In this document: positions 55,753 to 64,000 of the stretch, in pieces | Numbering within the stretch: the stretch's first letter is position 1 | Layout of the letters: every line of letters begins with the position of its first letter | Assembly (NCBI GenBank): GCA_000961575.1 | Contig: LADP01000024.1 | Coordinates: 124,001-188,000 of the forward strand | Length of the DNA: 64,000 nt | From: Peptococcaceae bacterium BRH_c8a | Lineage (GTDB): Bacteria > Bacillota > Desulfotomaculia > Desulfotomaculales > Desulfallaceae | Direction of reading: 5' to 3' | Notes under the pieces: generated by a model | What the model saw: the letters and a program-made list of their open reading frames with translations, nothing else | Database searches by the model: none | Told to the model about the DNA's origin: nothing | Program-made: the position numbers and the translations under genes

Positions 55753-57303
55753 ATGGGTTACGATAATGGTTTGGGAGTGGTGAAAACAACTGCTTCCAGC
55801 ACAATAAACGGGCCATTCACAAGTGCCGGGGGAAAGTCTAATTTACACATACCAGTCGTTAATTACGTTAAACGGCAAATGCTTGCATATCCGCTGCTAA
55901 TCATCACAGATTTATTTTCCCTGTCGTTAAGCATCTTGGTGGCTTATATCATGCGCGCTTTTCTATTGCCTGCTGCAATAAAAGTATTGCCAGAAACCTC
56001 AATGGCCTACGTATATGCTTTATGGTGGGTGCCGGTTCTCGGATGCGTTTTCTTCATCTTTGAAAAATCATATTCTAAGCGCATACCGTTTTGGCAGGAG
56101 TCCGGCCAAATAGTTAAAACCACCACCCTGGCTTTCCTGGTGACTATATGTATAGTTTTTTTAACCAAGCAAGGCGACATGACGTCCCGAACCCTGGTAT
56201 TGTTTGCCTGGGTGATGAGCCTTTTCCTAGTGCCGGTTTTGCGTTATTTGAGTAAACTATTTCTACTAAGATTACATATCTGGGAAAAACCTGTTATTAT
56301 CCTTGGTGCAGGCGAAACGGGCAAGCTTTTGCTTAACACGCTATACCGTGAACTCAGTATAGGTTATAAACCGGTTGGTTTTTTGGATGATGATATAGAT
56401 AAACAATTACATCCCCCAGAACTTCCTGACGGGCAAAAAATACCAGTGTTGGGCAACTTTGATGAAGCCGAAACCATCATTGAACAAAGTGGCATTCGCG
56501 ATGTAATTGTTGCCGCTCCCGGTCTCCCCGGGAAAAAGCTGGTTCAGCTTGTGAACAAGCTGCAGCGAAAAACGTATAACCTTTTGGTGGTGCCCGACCT
56601 TTTTGGTATGGCTATGGAGGGTGCTGAGGTTCAGCATTTATTCAACGAAAGAGCCCTGGTCTTAAAAATAAAGAATAACCTGAACGACCGCTTTAATTTA
56701 ATTATCAAGACGGTTTTTGACCTGATATTATCTTTCTTGCTTTCAACGGTGCTAATCCCGTTCATGTTGTTGCTGGCCATAGCTATAAAAATAGATTCTA
56801 AGGGACCAATAATTTACAAGGATATACGTATCGGTAAACATGGCACAGAATTTATGTGTTATAAGTTCAGGACTATGTATTCCGAAGCCGATAATATTTT
56901 AGAGCAATACTTATCGAAGCATTCCCATGCCAGGAAACAATGGGATAAGTATGCTAAACTCAAGGATTACGACCCGCGGGTTACCAGGGTGGGCTTGGTT
57001 TTAAGAAGGCTAAGCCTAGACGAGTTGCCGCAAATATTCAATGTATTAAAGGGCGAGATGAGCCTGGTAGGACCACGACCTTACCTCCCCCGAGAAAGAG
57101 AAAAGATGCAAGACCGTGAAGACATTCTTTTAGCCCACCCCGGTATTACCGGGCTCTGGCAGGTAAGCGGCAGAAACGATATTGAATTTGATGAACGATT
57201 AAGGTTGGATTCGTGGTATGTACGAAACTGGTCTTTATGGCTGGATATTAGTATATTGATTCGGACCGTGGCTGTAGTACTAATGGGTAAGGGTGCTTAT
57301 TAA
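55753..57303 (+). CDS. Undecaprenyl-phosphate sugar phosphotransferase (WbaP-like initiating enzyme)
   Basis: A 516-residue polyprenyl glycosylphosphotransferase. Four N-terminal transmembrane helices and a nucleotide-binding-like domain ([20 protein letters not shown] near 180) precede a re-entrant helix and the catalytic domain (about 330-516) with [51 protein letters not shown] and [15 protein letters not shown]. It moves a sugar-1-phosphate from UDP-sugar to undecaprenyl phosphate, the first step of repeat-unit assembly. The sugar (galactose, glucose or GlcNAc) is undetermined. Confidence 0.92.
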   Translation: MGYDNGLGVVKTTASSTINGPFTSAGGKSNLHIPVVNYVKRQMLAYPLLIITDLFSLSLSILVAYIMRAFLLPAAIKVLPETSMAYVYALWWVPVLGCVFFIFEKSYSKRIPFWQESGQIVKTTTLAFLVTICIVFLTKQGDMTSRTLVLFAWVMSLFLVPVLRYLSKLFLLRLHIWEKPVIILGAGETGKLLLNTLYRELSIGYKPVGFLDDDIDKQLHPPELPDGQKIPVLGNFDEAETIIEQSGIRDVIVAAPGLPGKKLVQLVNKLQRKTYNLLVVPDLFGMAMEGAEVQHLFNERALVLKIKNNLNDRFNLIIKTVFDLILSFLLSTVLIPFMLLLAIAIKIDSKGPIIYKDIRIGKHGTEFMCYKFRTMYSEADNILEQYLSKHSHARKQWDKYAKLKDYDPRVTRVGLVLRRLSLDELPQIFNVLKGEMSLVGPRPYLPREREKMQDREDILLAHPGITGLWQVSGRNDIEFDERLRLDSWYVRNWSLWLDISILIRTVAVVLMGKGAY

Positions 57304-57332
57304 AGAGTATGCCCTAGTAATAGGAGTACAAT

Positions 57333-58466
57333 ATGAAGATAGCGTTGGTACATGATTGGCTAACAAATTATGGCGGGGCAGAAAAGGTTATAGAAAGCTT
57401 TCACAGCGTGTTTCCCGCAGCGCCGGTGTACACGCTTTTTTATGACCAGAACCGTTTACCCGATAGCTTCAAGGTTATGGACATTAGAACTTCCTTTCTG
57501 CAAAAGGTTCCCTTCGGGCATAAAAAACACCAGTGGTTTTTGCAATTCATGCCTCTTGCAGTTGAACAGTTCAATTTATCTGAATACGACCTGGTGCTTA
57601 GTTCATCATCCTGCTGCGCCAAAGGTGTCATTACCGGCACAGGTACTTGCCATATTTGTTACTGCAATACTCCCATGCGATACGCCTGGGATTTCTACCA
57701 TGAATATACCGATAAAAAGGGAATGCTGATGCGGAGCTATATTGCCTTGCAGATGAATCGTATAAGACAGTGGGACCGTGTAAGCGCGGATCGGGTGGAT
57801 TATTTCCTGGCTAATTCTTGCCATATTGCCGGCAGGATTAAGAAGCATTATCGGCGTGATTCCAATGTCATATATCCACCGGTAAACACGAATTTTTACC
57901 ACCTGAATGGCGACGAAAAAAAGTTCTTCCTATGCGGCGGCAGGCTTGTGGGATATAAAAGAATAGATTTGGCCGTGGAAGCTTTTTCGAGGCTCAAGCT
58001 ACCTCTTTGGGTGGTGGGTGACGGCGAGGAATACAAGAACCTGAAAAAGATGGCGGGTGCCTGTGTTAAGTTTTTAGGTAAAGTTGAAGATACAGAATTG
58101 CGTAGCCTTTACCAACAATGCCGCGCCTTTATTTTTTCCGGGTTGGAGGATTTCGGTATTATGCCCCTGGAAGCACAGTCATGCGGCCGCCCGGTAATTG
58201 CCTTCGGCGGGGGAGGTGCCCTTGAGACGGTGATAGAAGGTCAAACGGGGTTATTCTTCGAGGAACAGACAGTTGATTCGCTAATGAATGCGGTAAAAAA
58301 TTTTATTAAATTGGAAGCTGGTTTCTCGCCAAAGGTAATAGTTGCTCATGCCAATCATTATAGCGAAAAACGATTTGTGTTAGAAATAAAAGAGTTTGTA
58401 ACACAAAAGTATCAAGAATACTTTATGAAAAATGGTTTCGCAGGTAGGACGAGCAAGCCAAGTTAA
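57333..58466 (+). CDS. Glycosyltransferase family 4, mannosyltransferase-like
   Basis: A 377-residue GT-B glycosyltransferase. The N-terminal domain starts KIALVHDWLTNYGGAEKVIESF, the usual start of WbaZ/WbdA-type mannosyltransferases, and the C-terminal donor domain has FFLCGGRLVGYKRIDLAVEAF and the E-x7-E motif in GLEDFGIMPLEAQSCGRPV. It would add a sugar (probably from a GDP- or UDP-donor) to the lipid-linked glycan. It lies 30 bases after the WbaP-like gene. Confidence 0.88.
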   Translation: MKIALVHDWLTNYGGAEKVIESFHSVFPAAPVYTLFYDQNRLPDSFKVMDIRTSFLQKVPFGHKKHQWFLQFMPLAVEQFNLSEYDLVLSSSSCCAKGVITGTGTCHICYCNTPMRYAWDFYHEYTDKKGMLMRSYIALQMNRIRQWDRVSADRVDYFLANSCHIAGRIKKHYRRDSNVIYPPVNTNFYHLNGDEKKFFLCGGRLVGYKRIDLAVEAFSRLKLPLWVVGDGEEYKNLKKMAGACVKFLGKVEDTELRSLYQQCRAFIFSGLEDFGIMPLEAQSCGRPVIAFGGGGALETVIEGQTGLFFEEQTVDSLMNAVKNFIKLEAGFSPKVIVAHANHYSEKRFVLEIKEFVTQKYQEYFMKNGFAGRTSKPS

Positions 58467-58537
58467 AGAACTGAGCGGAGTATATACTGGGGCGGCGTTA
58501 TGAACTATTGAATTCCGTACTAAGAGGTGAAAAAGAA

Positions 58538-59332
58538 TTGAAAACAATGTTGCTTGCTCTGTGGCATTACCGTTACTTTATACTTTCATCAATACGCGGC
58601 GAGCTTAAATCCCGTATTGCCCGCTCACGTTTGGGCGCGCTCTGGTTTATTCTTCACCCAATGGCACAGGCCACCATCTTTGCTTTAGTGTTGGCCGAAG
58701 TTCTGGGCGCCAAGTTGCCCAACATCGAAAACAAGGCCGCCTACCCTATTTACCTGATGGCTGGAATTGCTGCTTGGGGCCTTTTTAGCGAAATACTAAA
58801 CCGTTGTCTAAGCATTTTTACTGAATATGGCACAATGCTCAAGAAAATCTCATTTCCCCGCCTGTGTCTGCCCATAATTGTCTGGGGCAGCGCGTTGCTC
58901 AACCATGTCCTGTTGTTGCTGGCCATCACTGTCGTGTTTCTCTTTTTTGGACATTACCCGGGAATTGCCTGGCTAATTATTCCACTGGGTATTTTGCTTG
59001 TTTCCCTATTTGCTTTTGGCCTGGGTGTAATGCTGGGAATATTTAATGTTTTTACCCGTGATGTCGGTCAGGTTATGAGTGTAATTATGCAGATGTGGTT
59101 TTGGCTAACCCCTATAGTATACCCATATGAAATCATACCGCAAAAACTACGGTGGCTTGCTGACATCAACCCAATGGTTCCGCTGGTGGGTATATACCAG
59201 GACGCTTTACTCTACAATCGTTGGCCTGATTTGACCGTGTTGTGGTTACCGGCTGTTATCTCGATATCGCTGTTTGTACTTTCCTTTGTACTGTTTCGCA
59301 AGGCAAGTCCGGAACTGGTGGATGTGCTATGA
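58538..59332 (+). CDS. wzm: ABC-2 type polysaccharide exporter permease (Wzm-like)
   Basis: About 264 residues from the TTG at 58538, set by AAGAGGTG 8 bases upstream; a TTG at 58508 lacks one. The cytoplasmic start RGELKSRIARSRLGALWFILHPMAQ leads into six membrane helices, the TagG/Wzm/KpsM architecture. The pair with the downstream ATPase exports a completed glycan on undecaprenyl diphosphate. Its stop overlaps the wzt start (ATGA). Confidence 0.92.
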   Translation: MKTMLLALWHYRYFILSSIRGELKSRIARSRLGALWFILHPMAQATIFALVLAEVLGAKLPNIENKAAYPIYLMAGIAAWGLFSEILNRCLSIFTEYGTMLKKISFPRLCLPIIVWGSALLNHVLLLLAITVVFLFFGHYPGIAWLIIPLGILLVSLFAFGLGVMLGIFNVFTRDVGQVMSVIMQMWFWLTPIVYPYEIIPQKLRWLADINPMVPLVGIYQDALLYNRWPDLTVLWLPAVISISLFVLSFVLFRKASPELVDVL

Positions 59333-60564
59333 GTAATGTTGTTCTTAACGTACATAATGTTGGTAAATGTTTTGCCACTTACCGCACCAACATGTTACGG
59401 TTCCTTAAGTGGTTTGGCCTACCTGTTCACCCCGAACAGGAATATTGGGCGGTCAGTGACGTTACTTTTACATTACAGGCCGGCCAAGCCCTTGCACTGA
59501 TAGGGCAAAATGGAGCGGGTAAGAGTACTTTGCTGAAGCTTATCACCGGCACATTGCGCCCGACCACTGGCAACATTGCCGTAAATGGGCGCGTCAGCGC
59601 TATTCTTGAACTAGGTCTAGGTTTCAACCCGGAATTTACCGGTCGCCAAAATGTCTATCTGGCCGGCGGCCTAATGGGTTTGTCCAACCGCCAGATTGAA
59701 GGCATTATTCCGGTCATTGAAGACTTCTCCGAATTGAGGGAATTCTTCGATCAGCCGCTGCGTGTTTATTCCAGCGGCATGCAGGCGCGTTTGGCTTTTT
59801 CCGTAACGACGGCCGTACGGCCGGATGTTCTGATTGTTGATGAAGTGTTGTCGGTGGGGGACAGTTACTTCCAGCACAAAAGCTTTGATAAAATTCGGCA
59901 ATTCAAGGAAGAAGGCACTTCCATTTTATTAGTCAGTCACAGCATGGGTGATGTAAGGGCGTTGTGTGACCGAGTCATTTTGCTTGACGAAGGTAAAATT
60001 TTAAAAGACAGCCAACCGGACGAGGTCGTTGATTACTACAACGCTTTGATTGCAGAAAAAGAAAATGCCAGATTGAGTGTGGAACAAAAGCGGCAAAAGA
60101 ATGGTTGGGTATTGACCCGTTCAGGTAATTTTGAAGCAACCGTTAAGAACCTGGTTTTACTGGACGAAACTACACAGGTGCCTTTGGAAACGGCCAAAGT
60201 TGGGCAAAAGCTGGTGCTTAAGCTGGTTACCGCTATTAACGAGGACATCCCCCGGCTGGTATTGGGTTATATGCTTAGGGACAGGACAGGCCATGTCGTT
60301 TGGGGTACAAATACATGGCATACACGACAAGTTATCAAGGATCTAAAACAGGGTGATGAAATTGAGTTTAGTCTTCCTTTTACTTGCACATTGGGTCCAG
60401 GTTCGTATTCTTTTTCTCCCGCCCTTACAAGTTCAGACACACATTTTGAGAACAATTACGAATGGGTTGATAATGCGCTGGTTTTTGACGTAATAAATGC
60501 AGACAAGGAATACTTTATTGGCACAAGCTGGCTTGACGCTGTATTTCAAATCAGCCGGAGGTAG
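59329..60564 (+). CDS. wzt: Polysaccharide exporter ATPase with C-terminal substrate domain (Wzt-like)
   Basis: 411 residues from the ATG at 59329; a longer frame from 59242 runs back into wzm and is rejected. The ATPase domain has Walker A GQNGAGKST (59-67), signature YSSGMQARLAFSV and Walker B VLIVDEVLSVGD. After about residue 270 a beta-sandwich Wzt C-terminal domain follows (LVLLDETTQVPLETAKVGQKLVLKL-type strands). In E. coli O8/O9a this domain binds the modified non-reducing end of the finished glycan. The methyltransferase gene directly downstream fits that model. Confidence 0.93.
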   Translation: MSNVVLNVHNVGKCFATYRTNMLRFLKWFGLPVHPEQEYWAVSDVTFTLQAGQALALIGQNGAGKSTLLKLITGTLRPTTGNIAVNGRVSAILELGLGFNPEFTGRQNVYLAGGLMGLSNRQIEGIIPVIEDFSELREFFDQPLRVYSSGMQARLAFSVTTAVRPDVLIVDEVLSVGDSYFQHKSFDKIRQFKEEGTSILLVSHSMGDVRALCDRVILLDEGKILKDSQPDEVVDYYNALIAEKENARLSVEQKRQKNGWVLTRSGNFEATVKNLVLLDETTQVPLETAKVGQKLVLKLVTAINEDIPRLVLGYMLRDRTGHVVWGTNTWHTRQVIKDLKQGDEIEFSLPFTCTLGPGSYSFSPALTSSDTHFENNYEWVDNALVFDVINADKEYFIGTSWLDAVFQISRR

Positions 60565-60569
60565 GGGAA

Positions 60570-62054
60570 ATGTTTGTTTCATATGCACAAAACTTTGAAG
60601 ATGTCATGCTTTGGCGCGCCCTCAAGCATGTCGAAAAAGGTTTTTATATTGACATTGGCGCCCAAGACCCTGTCATCGACTCGGTGAGCTTGGCGTTTTA
60701 CGAGCACGGCTGGCGTGGAGTTCATGTAGAGCCGTCATCTTATTACGCGGATAAACTTCGCCTTGCACGCCCTGATGAAACCGTCATACAATCCGCCATA
60801 GGAAGCAAGAGCGGTGTGCTCAGTTTTTATGAAATTGACGCTACGGGCTTAAGCACCGGTGATGCACAAATTGCCGAAAAACACCGGACAGCCGGTTTTA
60901 CTACTAAGGAAACAGCAGTATCTTGCCTACCGTTAGCAGACATTCTAGATTGCTACCATGATTACGACATTCACTGGATTAAAATAGATGTGGAGGGCAT
61001 GGAAAGCGAAGTTATCCAAGGCTGGCTGCCGTCAGAGGTTCGGCCATGGATAGTTGTGGTTGAGAGCACCTTGCCTTTGTCACAGGTAGAAACACATGGG
61101 GAGTGGGAACCGCTGCTCATTAAACTCGGCTACGAATTTGTTTATTTTGACGGGTTGAACATGTTTTATGTTTCCAACACCCACCAGGGGCTCAAGGAAT
61201 ACTTTCGTTGTCCACCTAATGTCTTTGATAGTTTTGCTTTAAGTGGGACGAACAGTAGCGTTTTTTGTGTCTTGCTAAACAATAAACTAACTCAGCGTGA
61301 GCAAGAGTTTATCATTCAAATACAACGTAGCCGGGAAGAAACCCAGAGCCTGATGTACACCCTTTCAGAAAGGGACCGACAGGTAGGTGAATTGCAAACT
61401 AGGGCTGAATGGCTAAATAATAAGTGGGAAGCTGCAAGGGGCAGTCTGGATACGGCAAATATGAGTATTAATGAATTGGAACTAAGCCTGGAGCGACAAG
61501 AAGCTGTCCTGAAGGAGTTGCAAGCACAGGCCGAATGGCTAAACAAAGAGTGTAACGCCTCTAAAGTCAAAATTAACGAACTCAATGACCATGCCCACCA
61601 CTGGTGGAGGGTGGCAGATGGACTTAGCCGGGAAATACAGGCGGTGTATGCCAGCCGGACCTGGCGCTTGACCAAGCCTTTGCGGTGGGTGAACAGGCAT
61701 TTTAAAAGGATTCTCGAGGGCATTAAATCCATGCTGTTATGTGCACCCTGTTTACATCGGAAGCTTGTCCGGCGAATTCTTGAAATAGGCCTGACCCATG
61801 TGCGCCGGCACCCCAAACACAAAGCCTACTTTAAAGGTCTCCTGGCTCGCTGGCCGTGGTTACAGGCGCGCCTGTATACTTTTGCAGTAGCTCGACACGA
61901 GCCTACAGCAATAGCAGCACCCCCGTTTTCCGTTGCCCCTGCCGATAGCGCTAACCTTAGCGATTGCCCAGTATCAGTTAGAACTACCTACCTACAGCTT
62001 GCAGCAGCTCGTGCCCGGGCTGACCAAAGCCGGGTAAAGGAGGGGCTTAAGTGA
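60570..62054 (+). CDS. FkbM-family methyltransferase with C-terminal coiled coil
   Basis: A 494-residue protein. Residues about 1-215 are an FkbM SAM methyltransferase (FVSYAQNFEDVMLWRAL, SAM loop YIDIGAQDP at 27-35, IKIDVEGMESEVIQGW near 138). Residues about 255-345 form a heptad-rich coiled coil (REETQSLMYTLSERDRQVGEL...LNNKW), followed by a basic region and a low-complexity Ala/Pro end. A methyltransferase joined to a coiled coil next to a Wzt with a substrate domain recalls WbdD, which caps and measures O9a chains. A chain-terminating methylation is inferred. The next gene overlaps by 4 bases (GTGA). Confidence 0.82.
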   Translation: MFVSYAQNFEDVMLWRALKHVEKGFYIDIGAQDPVIDSVSLAFYEHGWRGVHVEPSSYYADKLRLARPDETVIQSAIGSKSGVLSFYEIDATGLSTGDAQIAEKHRTAGFTTKETAVSCLPLADILDCYHDYDIHWIKIDVEGMESEVIQGWLPSEVRPWIVVVESTLPLSQVETHGEWEPLLIKLGYEFVYFDGLNMFYVSNTHQGLKEYFRCPPNVFDSFALSGTNSSVFCVLLNNKLTQREQEFIIQIQRSREETQSLMYTLSERDRQVGELQTRAEWLNNKWEAARGSLDTANMSINELELSLERQEAVLKELQAQAEWLNKECNASKVKINELNDHAHHWWRVADGLSREIQAVYASRTWRLTKPLRWVNRHFKRILEGIKSMLLCAPCLHRKLVRRILEIGLTHVRRHPKHKAYFKGLLARWPWLQARLYTFAVARHEPTAIAAPPFSVAPADSANLSDCPVSVRTTYLQLAAARARADQSRVKEGLK

Positions 62055-64000
62055 GAATCGTGTTAGATTTACAGGGTGCGCAAACCACAGGTAGCCGTCA
62101 CCGCGGCATTGGCCGCTACTCTCTTTCTCTAGCACAAGCCATGGTACGCCTAGCTGGAGAACATGAGTTCATACTTGCTTTCAACAGCAATTTTCCCAAA
62201 ACTATCGAGCCCATCCGGGCGGCTTTTAACGGGCTAGTTCCCCAGGAGAACATCCGGGTCTGGCAGGCGCCAGGACCGGTACGGGAAATGGAACCCGCCA
62301 ATACCTGGCGGCGCCGGGCGGGTGAGCGTCTGCGCGAGGCATTCCTAGCCAGCCTTCACCCGGATGTGGTTTTTGTATCCAGCCTATTTGAAGGCTTGGT
62401 AGATGATGCAATTACTAGTATCGGCGCCTTTATTAATACACTGCCCACCGCGCTTACTCTTTATGATTTGATTCCCCTGATCCACCGGGAACATTACCTG
62501 CAAAACCCGGCAATGGAAACCTGGTACCAGCACAAGCTGGATCATTTACGCCGGTCGCATTTGTGGCTGGCCATCTCCGAATCGTCACGGCGGGAAGGGA
62601 TTGACTATCTGGGTTTGTCGGATGAGTGGGTGGTCAATATATCCACTGCCGCTGATGATTGCTTTCGGCCGGTTGATCTGTCTAGTGCCAGGGTTGGGGC
62701 TCTTCGCAGGCGTTACGGGTTGGCGCAGCCCTTTGTAATGTATACCGGAGGTATTGATTACCGCAAAAACATTGAAGGTTTGATCCGTGCATATGCCAGG
62801 CTTCCGGAGCCCACAAGGCAGGCTTATCAACTGGCCATTGTTTGCTCCATACAGCCCAGTGATAAACAAACCCTTGAACAACTTGCTACCTCTCAGGGAT
62901 TGGCAGCTAATAAAATCGTTTTTACCGGTTTTGTGCCGGACGAGGACTTGATCTCCCTCTATAACTTCTGCCGGGCTTTTGTTTTTCCTTCCTGGCACGA
63001 AGGTTTCGGTTTGCCTGCGCTTGAGGCCATGGCTTGCGGTGCACCGGTGATCGGCGCCAATACATCCAGCTTACCGGAAGTAATTGGCTGGTCAGATGCT
63101 TTATTTGACCCTTTTGATGACGCTGACATTTCCGCCAAATTGGCTCAGGTACTCACGGACGAATCTTTTAATGCTGTACTCCGGCGGCATGGCCTTGAGC
63201 AGGCGAAAAAGTTCTCCTGGGAGCAAAGCGCCCGCCGTGCCCTGGATGCCCTTGTCAGTTTGCACCAATACAGACAAAAAATGGACAGGCCACAAGTGCA
63301 TTGCATTAAACCTTACAGACCACGTCTGGCATATATTTCGCCTCTTCCGCCGGAGAAGAGCGGTATTGCTGACTACAGTGCCGAGTTATTACCCGAATTG
63401 GCGCGCCACTATGAGATTGATGTCATTGTTAATCAACGAGAAGTCACAGACCCCTGGGTCAAGGCCAACTGCCATGTACGCAACACCGAATGGTTTACTG
63501 CTAATTACTGTAAGTATGACCGGGTGCTTTATCACTTCGGCAACTCTCCTTTCCATCAGCATATGTTCGGCTTGCTTGAGTGCTACCCCGGCGTGGTAGT
63601 GCTGCACGATTTTTTCCTGAGCAGTGTTATTTCCCATATGGATGTGCAAGGCCTTTACCCTAAAGCCTTAACGCGGGCTCTTTACCTGTCCCATGGTTAC
63701 CAGGCAGTGCACAAGCGTACCAAAGAAGCTGATATAGAAGATGTAATCTGGAAATACCCCTGTAACCAGGCCGTTTTGCAACAGGCTATGGGTATCATTG
63801 TACATTCCAATTTTCCCCGTTGTCTAGCGACCCGGTGGTATGACACAGAGATTGTGCGGGATTGGCGTGTGATTCCCCTTCTTAGGGTTTCGTCACGGGC
63901 ATTGAACCGTATCGCTGCCAGGAAAATGCTAGGGTTGGGGCAATCAGATTATATTGTCTGCAGTTTCGGCCTATTGGGTCCTACCAAGCTAAATCATCGG
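62051..64000 (+). CDS. Large multi-domain glycosyltransferase (GT4 tandem), cut by window edge
   Basis: The frame starts at GTG 62051 behind AAAGGAGGGG, overlapping the methyltransferase stop, and stays open for 650 codons to the window end. The first module (about 1-415) is a GT-B GT4 enzyme: VLDLQGAQTTGSRHRGIGRY near the start, FVMYTGGIDYRKNIEGLIRAY in the donor domain and an E-x7-E motif in HEGFGLPALEAMACGAPVIG. A second module begins near residue 425 with LAYISPLPPEKSGIADYSAELL, a typical GT4 start. Tandem GT4 proteins of this type build repeating mannan- or rhamnan-like polymers. The end lies outside the window. Confidence 0.85.
   Translation, partial: MRIVLDLQGAQTTGSRHRGIGRYSLSLAQAMVRLAGEHEFILAFNSNFPKTIEPIRAAFNGLVPQENIRVWQAPGPVREMEPANTWRRRAGERLREAFLASLHPDVVFVSSLFEGLVDDAITSIGAFINTLPTALTLYDLIPLIHREHYLQNPAMETWYQHKLDHLRRSHLWLAISESSRREGIDYLGLSDEWVVNISTAADDCFRPVDLSSARVGALRRRYGLAQPFVMYTGGIDYRKNIEGLIRAYARLPEPTRQAYQLAIVCSIQPSDKQTLEQLATSQGLAANKIVFTGFVPDEDLISLYNFCRAFVFPSWHEGFGLPALEAMACGAPVIGANTSSLPEVIGWSDALFDPFDDADISAKLAQVLTDESFNAVLRRHGLEQAKKFSWEQSARRALDALVSLHQYRQKMDRPQVHCIKPYRPRLAYISPLPPEKSGIADYSAELLPELARHYEIDVIVNQREVTDPWVKANCHVRNTEWFTANYCKYDRVLYHFGNSPFHQHMFGLLECYPGVVVLHDFFLSSVISHMDVQGLYPKALTRALYLSHGYQAVHKRTKEADIEDVIWKYPCNQAVLQQAMGIIVHSNFPRCLATRWYDTEIVRDWRVIPLLRVSSRALNRIAARKMLGLGQSDYIVCSFGLLGPTKLNHR

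Noticed and set aside
59242-59328. N-terminal extension of the Wzt ATPase
   Set aside because: It would overlap wzm by 91 bases; the ATG at 59329 gives the usual ATGA overlap and a normal Wzt start.

Overview
The window looks like chromosome from an anaerobic, endospore-forming, monoderm Firmicute, most like Desulfotomaculum/Pelotomaculum-type Peptococcaceae. The lineage is inferred from content: spoIID, spoIIID and mbl in sporulation order, two tungsten aldehyde:ferredoxin oxidoreductases, several copper-amine-oxidase N-terminal (stalk) surface proteins, an SLH-anchored protease, frequent TTG/GTG starts and strong Shine-Dalgarno sequences. No rRNA, tRNA, IS element or CRISPR array was seen.

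Region 1 (1-16516) is a catabolic island. It holds an APC permease (cut by the left edge), a GABA-type aminotransferase, a stand-alone AOR, a putrescine aminotransferase (patA-like), an AorA-like polyferredoxin with a second AOR, a MoaD-like sulfur carrier, a sodium:solute symporter, an agmatinase-family hydrolase, glutamate dehydrogenase and two sigma-54 enhancer-binding proteins. Read together, the genes encode a complete route agmatine -> putrescine -> 4-aminobutanal -> GABA -> succinic semialdehyde -> succinate. Both aldehyde oxidations would be done by ferredoxin-linked AORs instead of NAD-dependent aldehyde dehydrogenases, and GDH would regenerate 2-oxoglutarate. Good -24/-12 promoters precede patA and gdh, and a shared GTCTCAT-N2-ATGAGAC-type palindrome or its half-sites lies upstream of both.

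Region 2 (16851-24488) is the F1Fo ATP synthase operon atpZ-I-B-E-F-H-A-G-D-C with a proton-type c subunit, closed by an intrinsic terminator. Region 3 (24744-34398) is the conserved murA...spoIID-spoIIID-mbl neighbourhood. Three secreted stalk-domain proteins sit between murA and spoIID, and no spoIIQ-like gene is present.

Region 4 (34678-44415) is a cell-surface block: a stalk/lamin-tail protein, a 1386-residue subtilisin-like protease with three SLH domains, an ECF sigma/anti-sigma pair and a large acidic S-layer-like protein. A GGAAC-N16/17-YGTC motif lies upstream of the sigma gene, the S-layer-like gene, the protease and two of the Region 3 surface genes, which suggests one ECF regulon. 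Region 5 (44595-53121) is an efflux block: TolC-like protein, MarR regulator, RND adaptor and pump, EmrA/EmrB-like pair. Region 6 (53296-64000, cut by the right edge) is a polysaccharide locus: O-antigen ligase/polymerase-like protein, WbaP-like initiating transferase, glycosyltransferases, Wzm/Wzt ABC exporter and an FkbM methyltransferase with a coiled coil.

Nine long palindromic elements of two related kinds (GGGGTCAGGC... and GGGGACAGGC...) lie between genes from about 16.5 to 53.2 kb, mostly just after stop codons, where they probably act as terminators.
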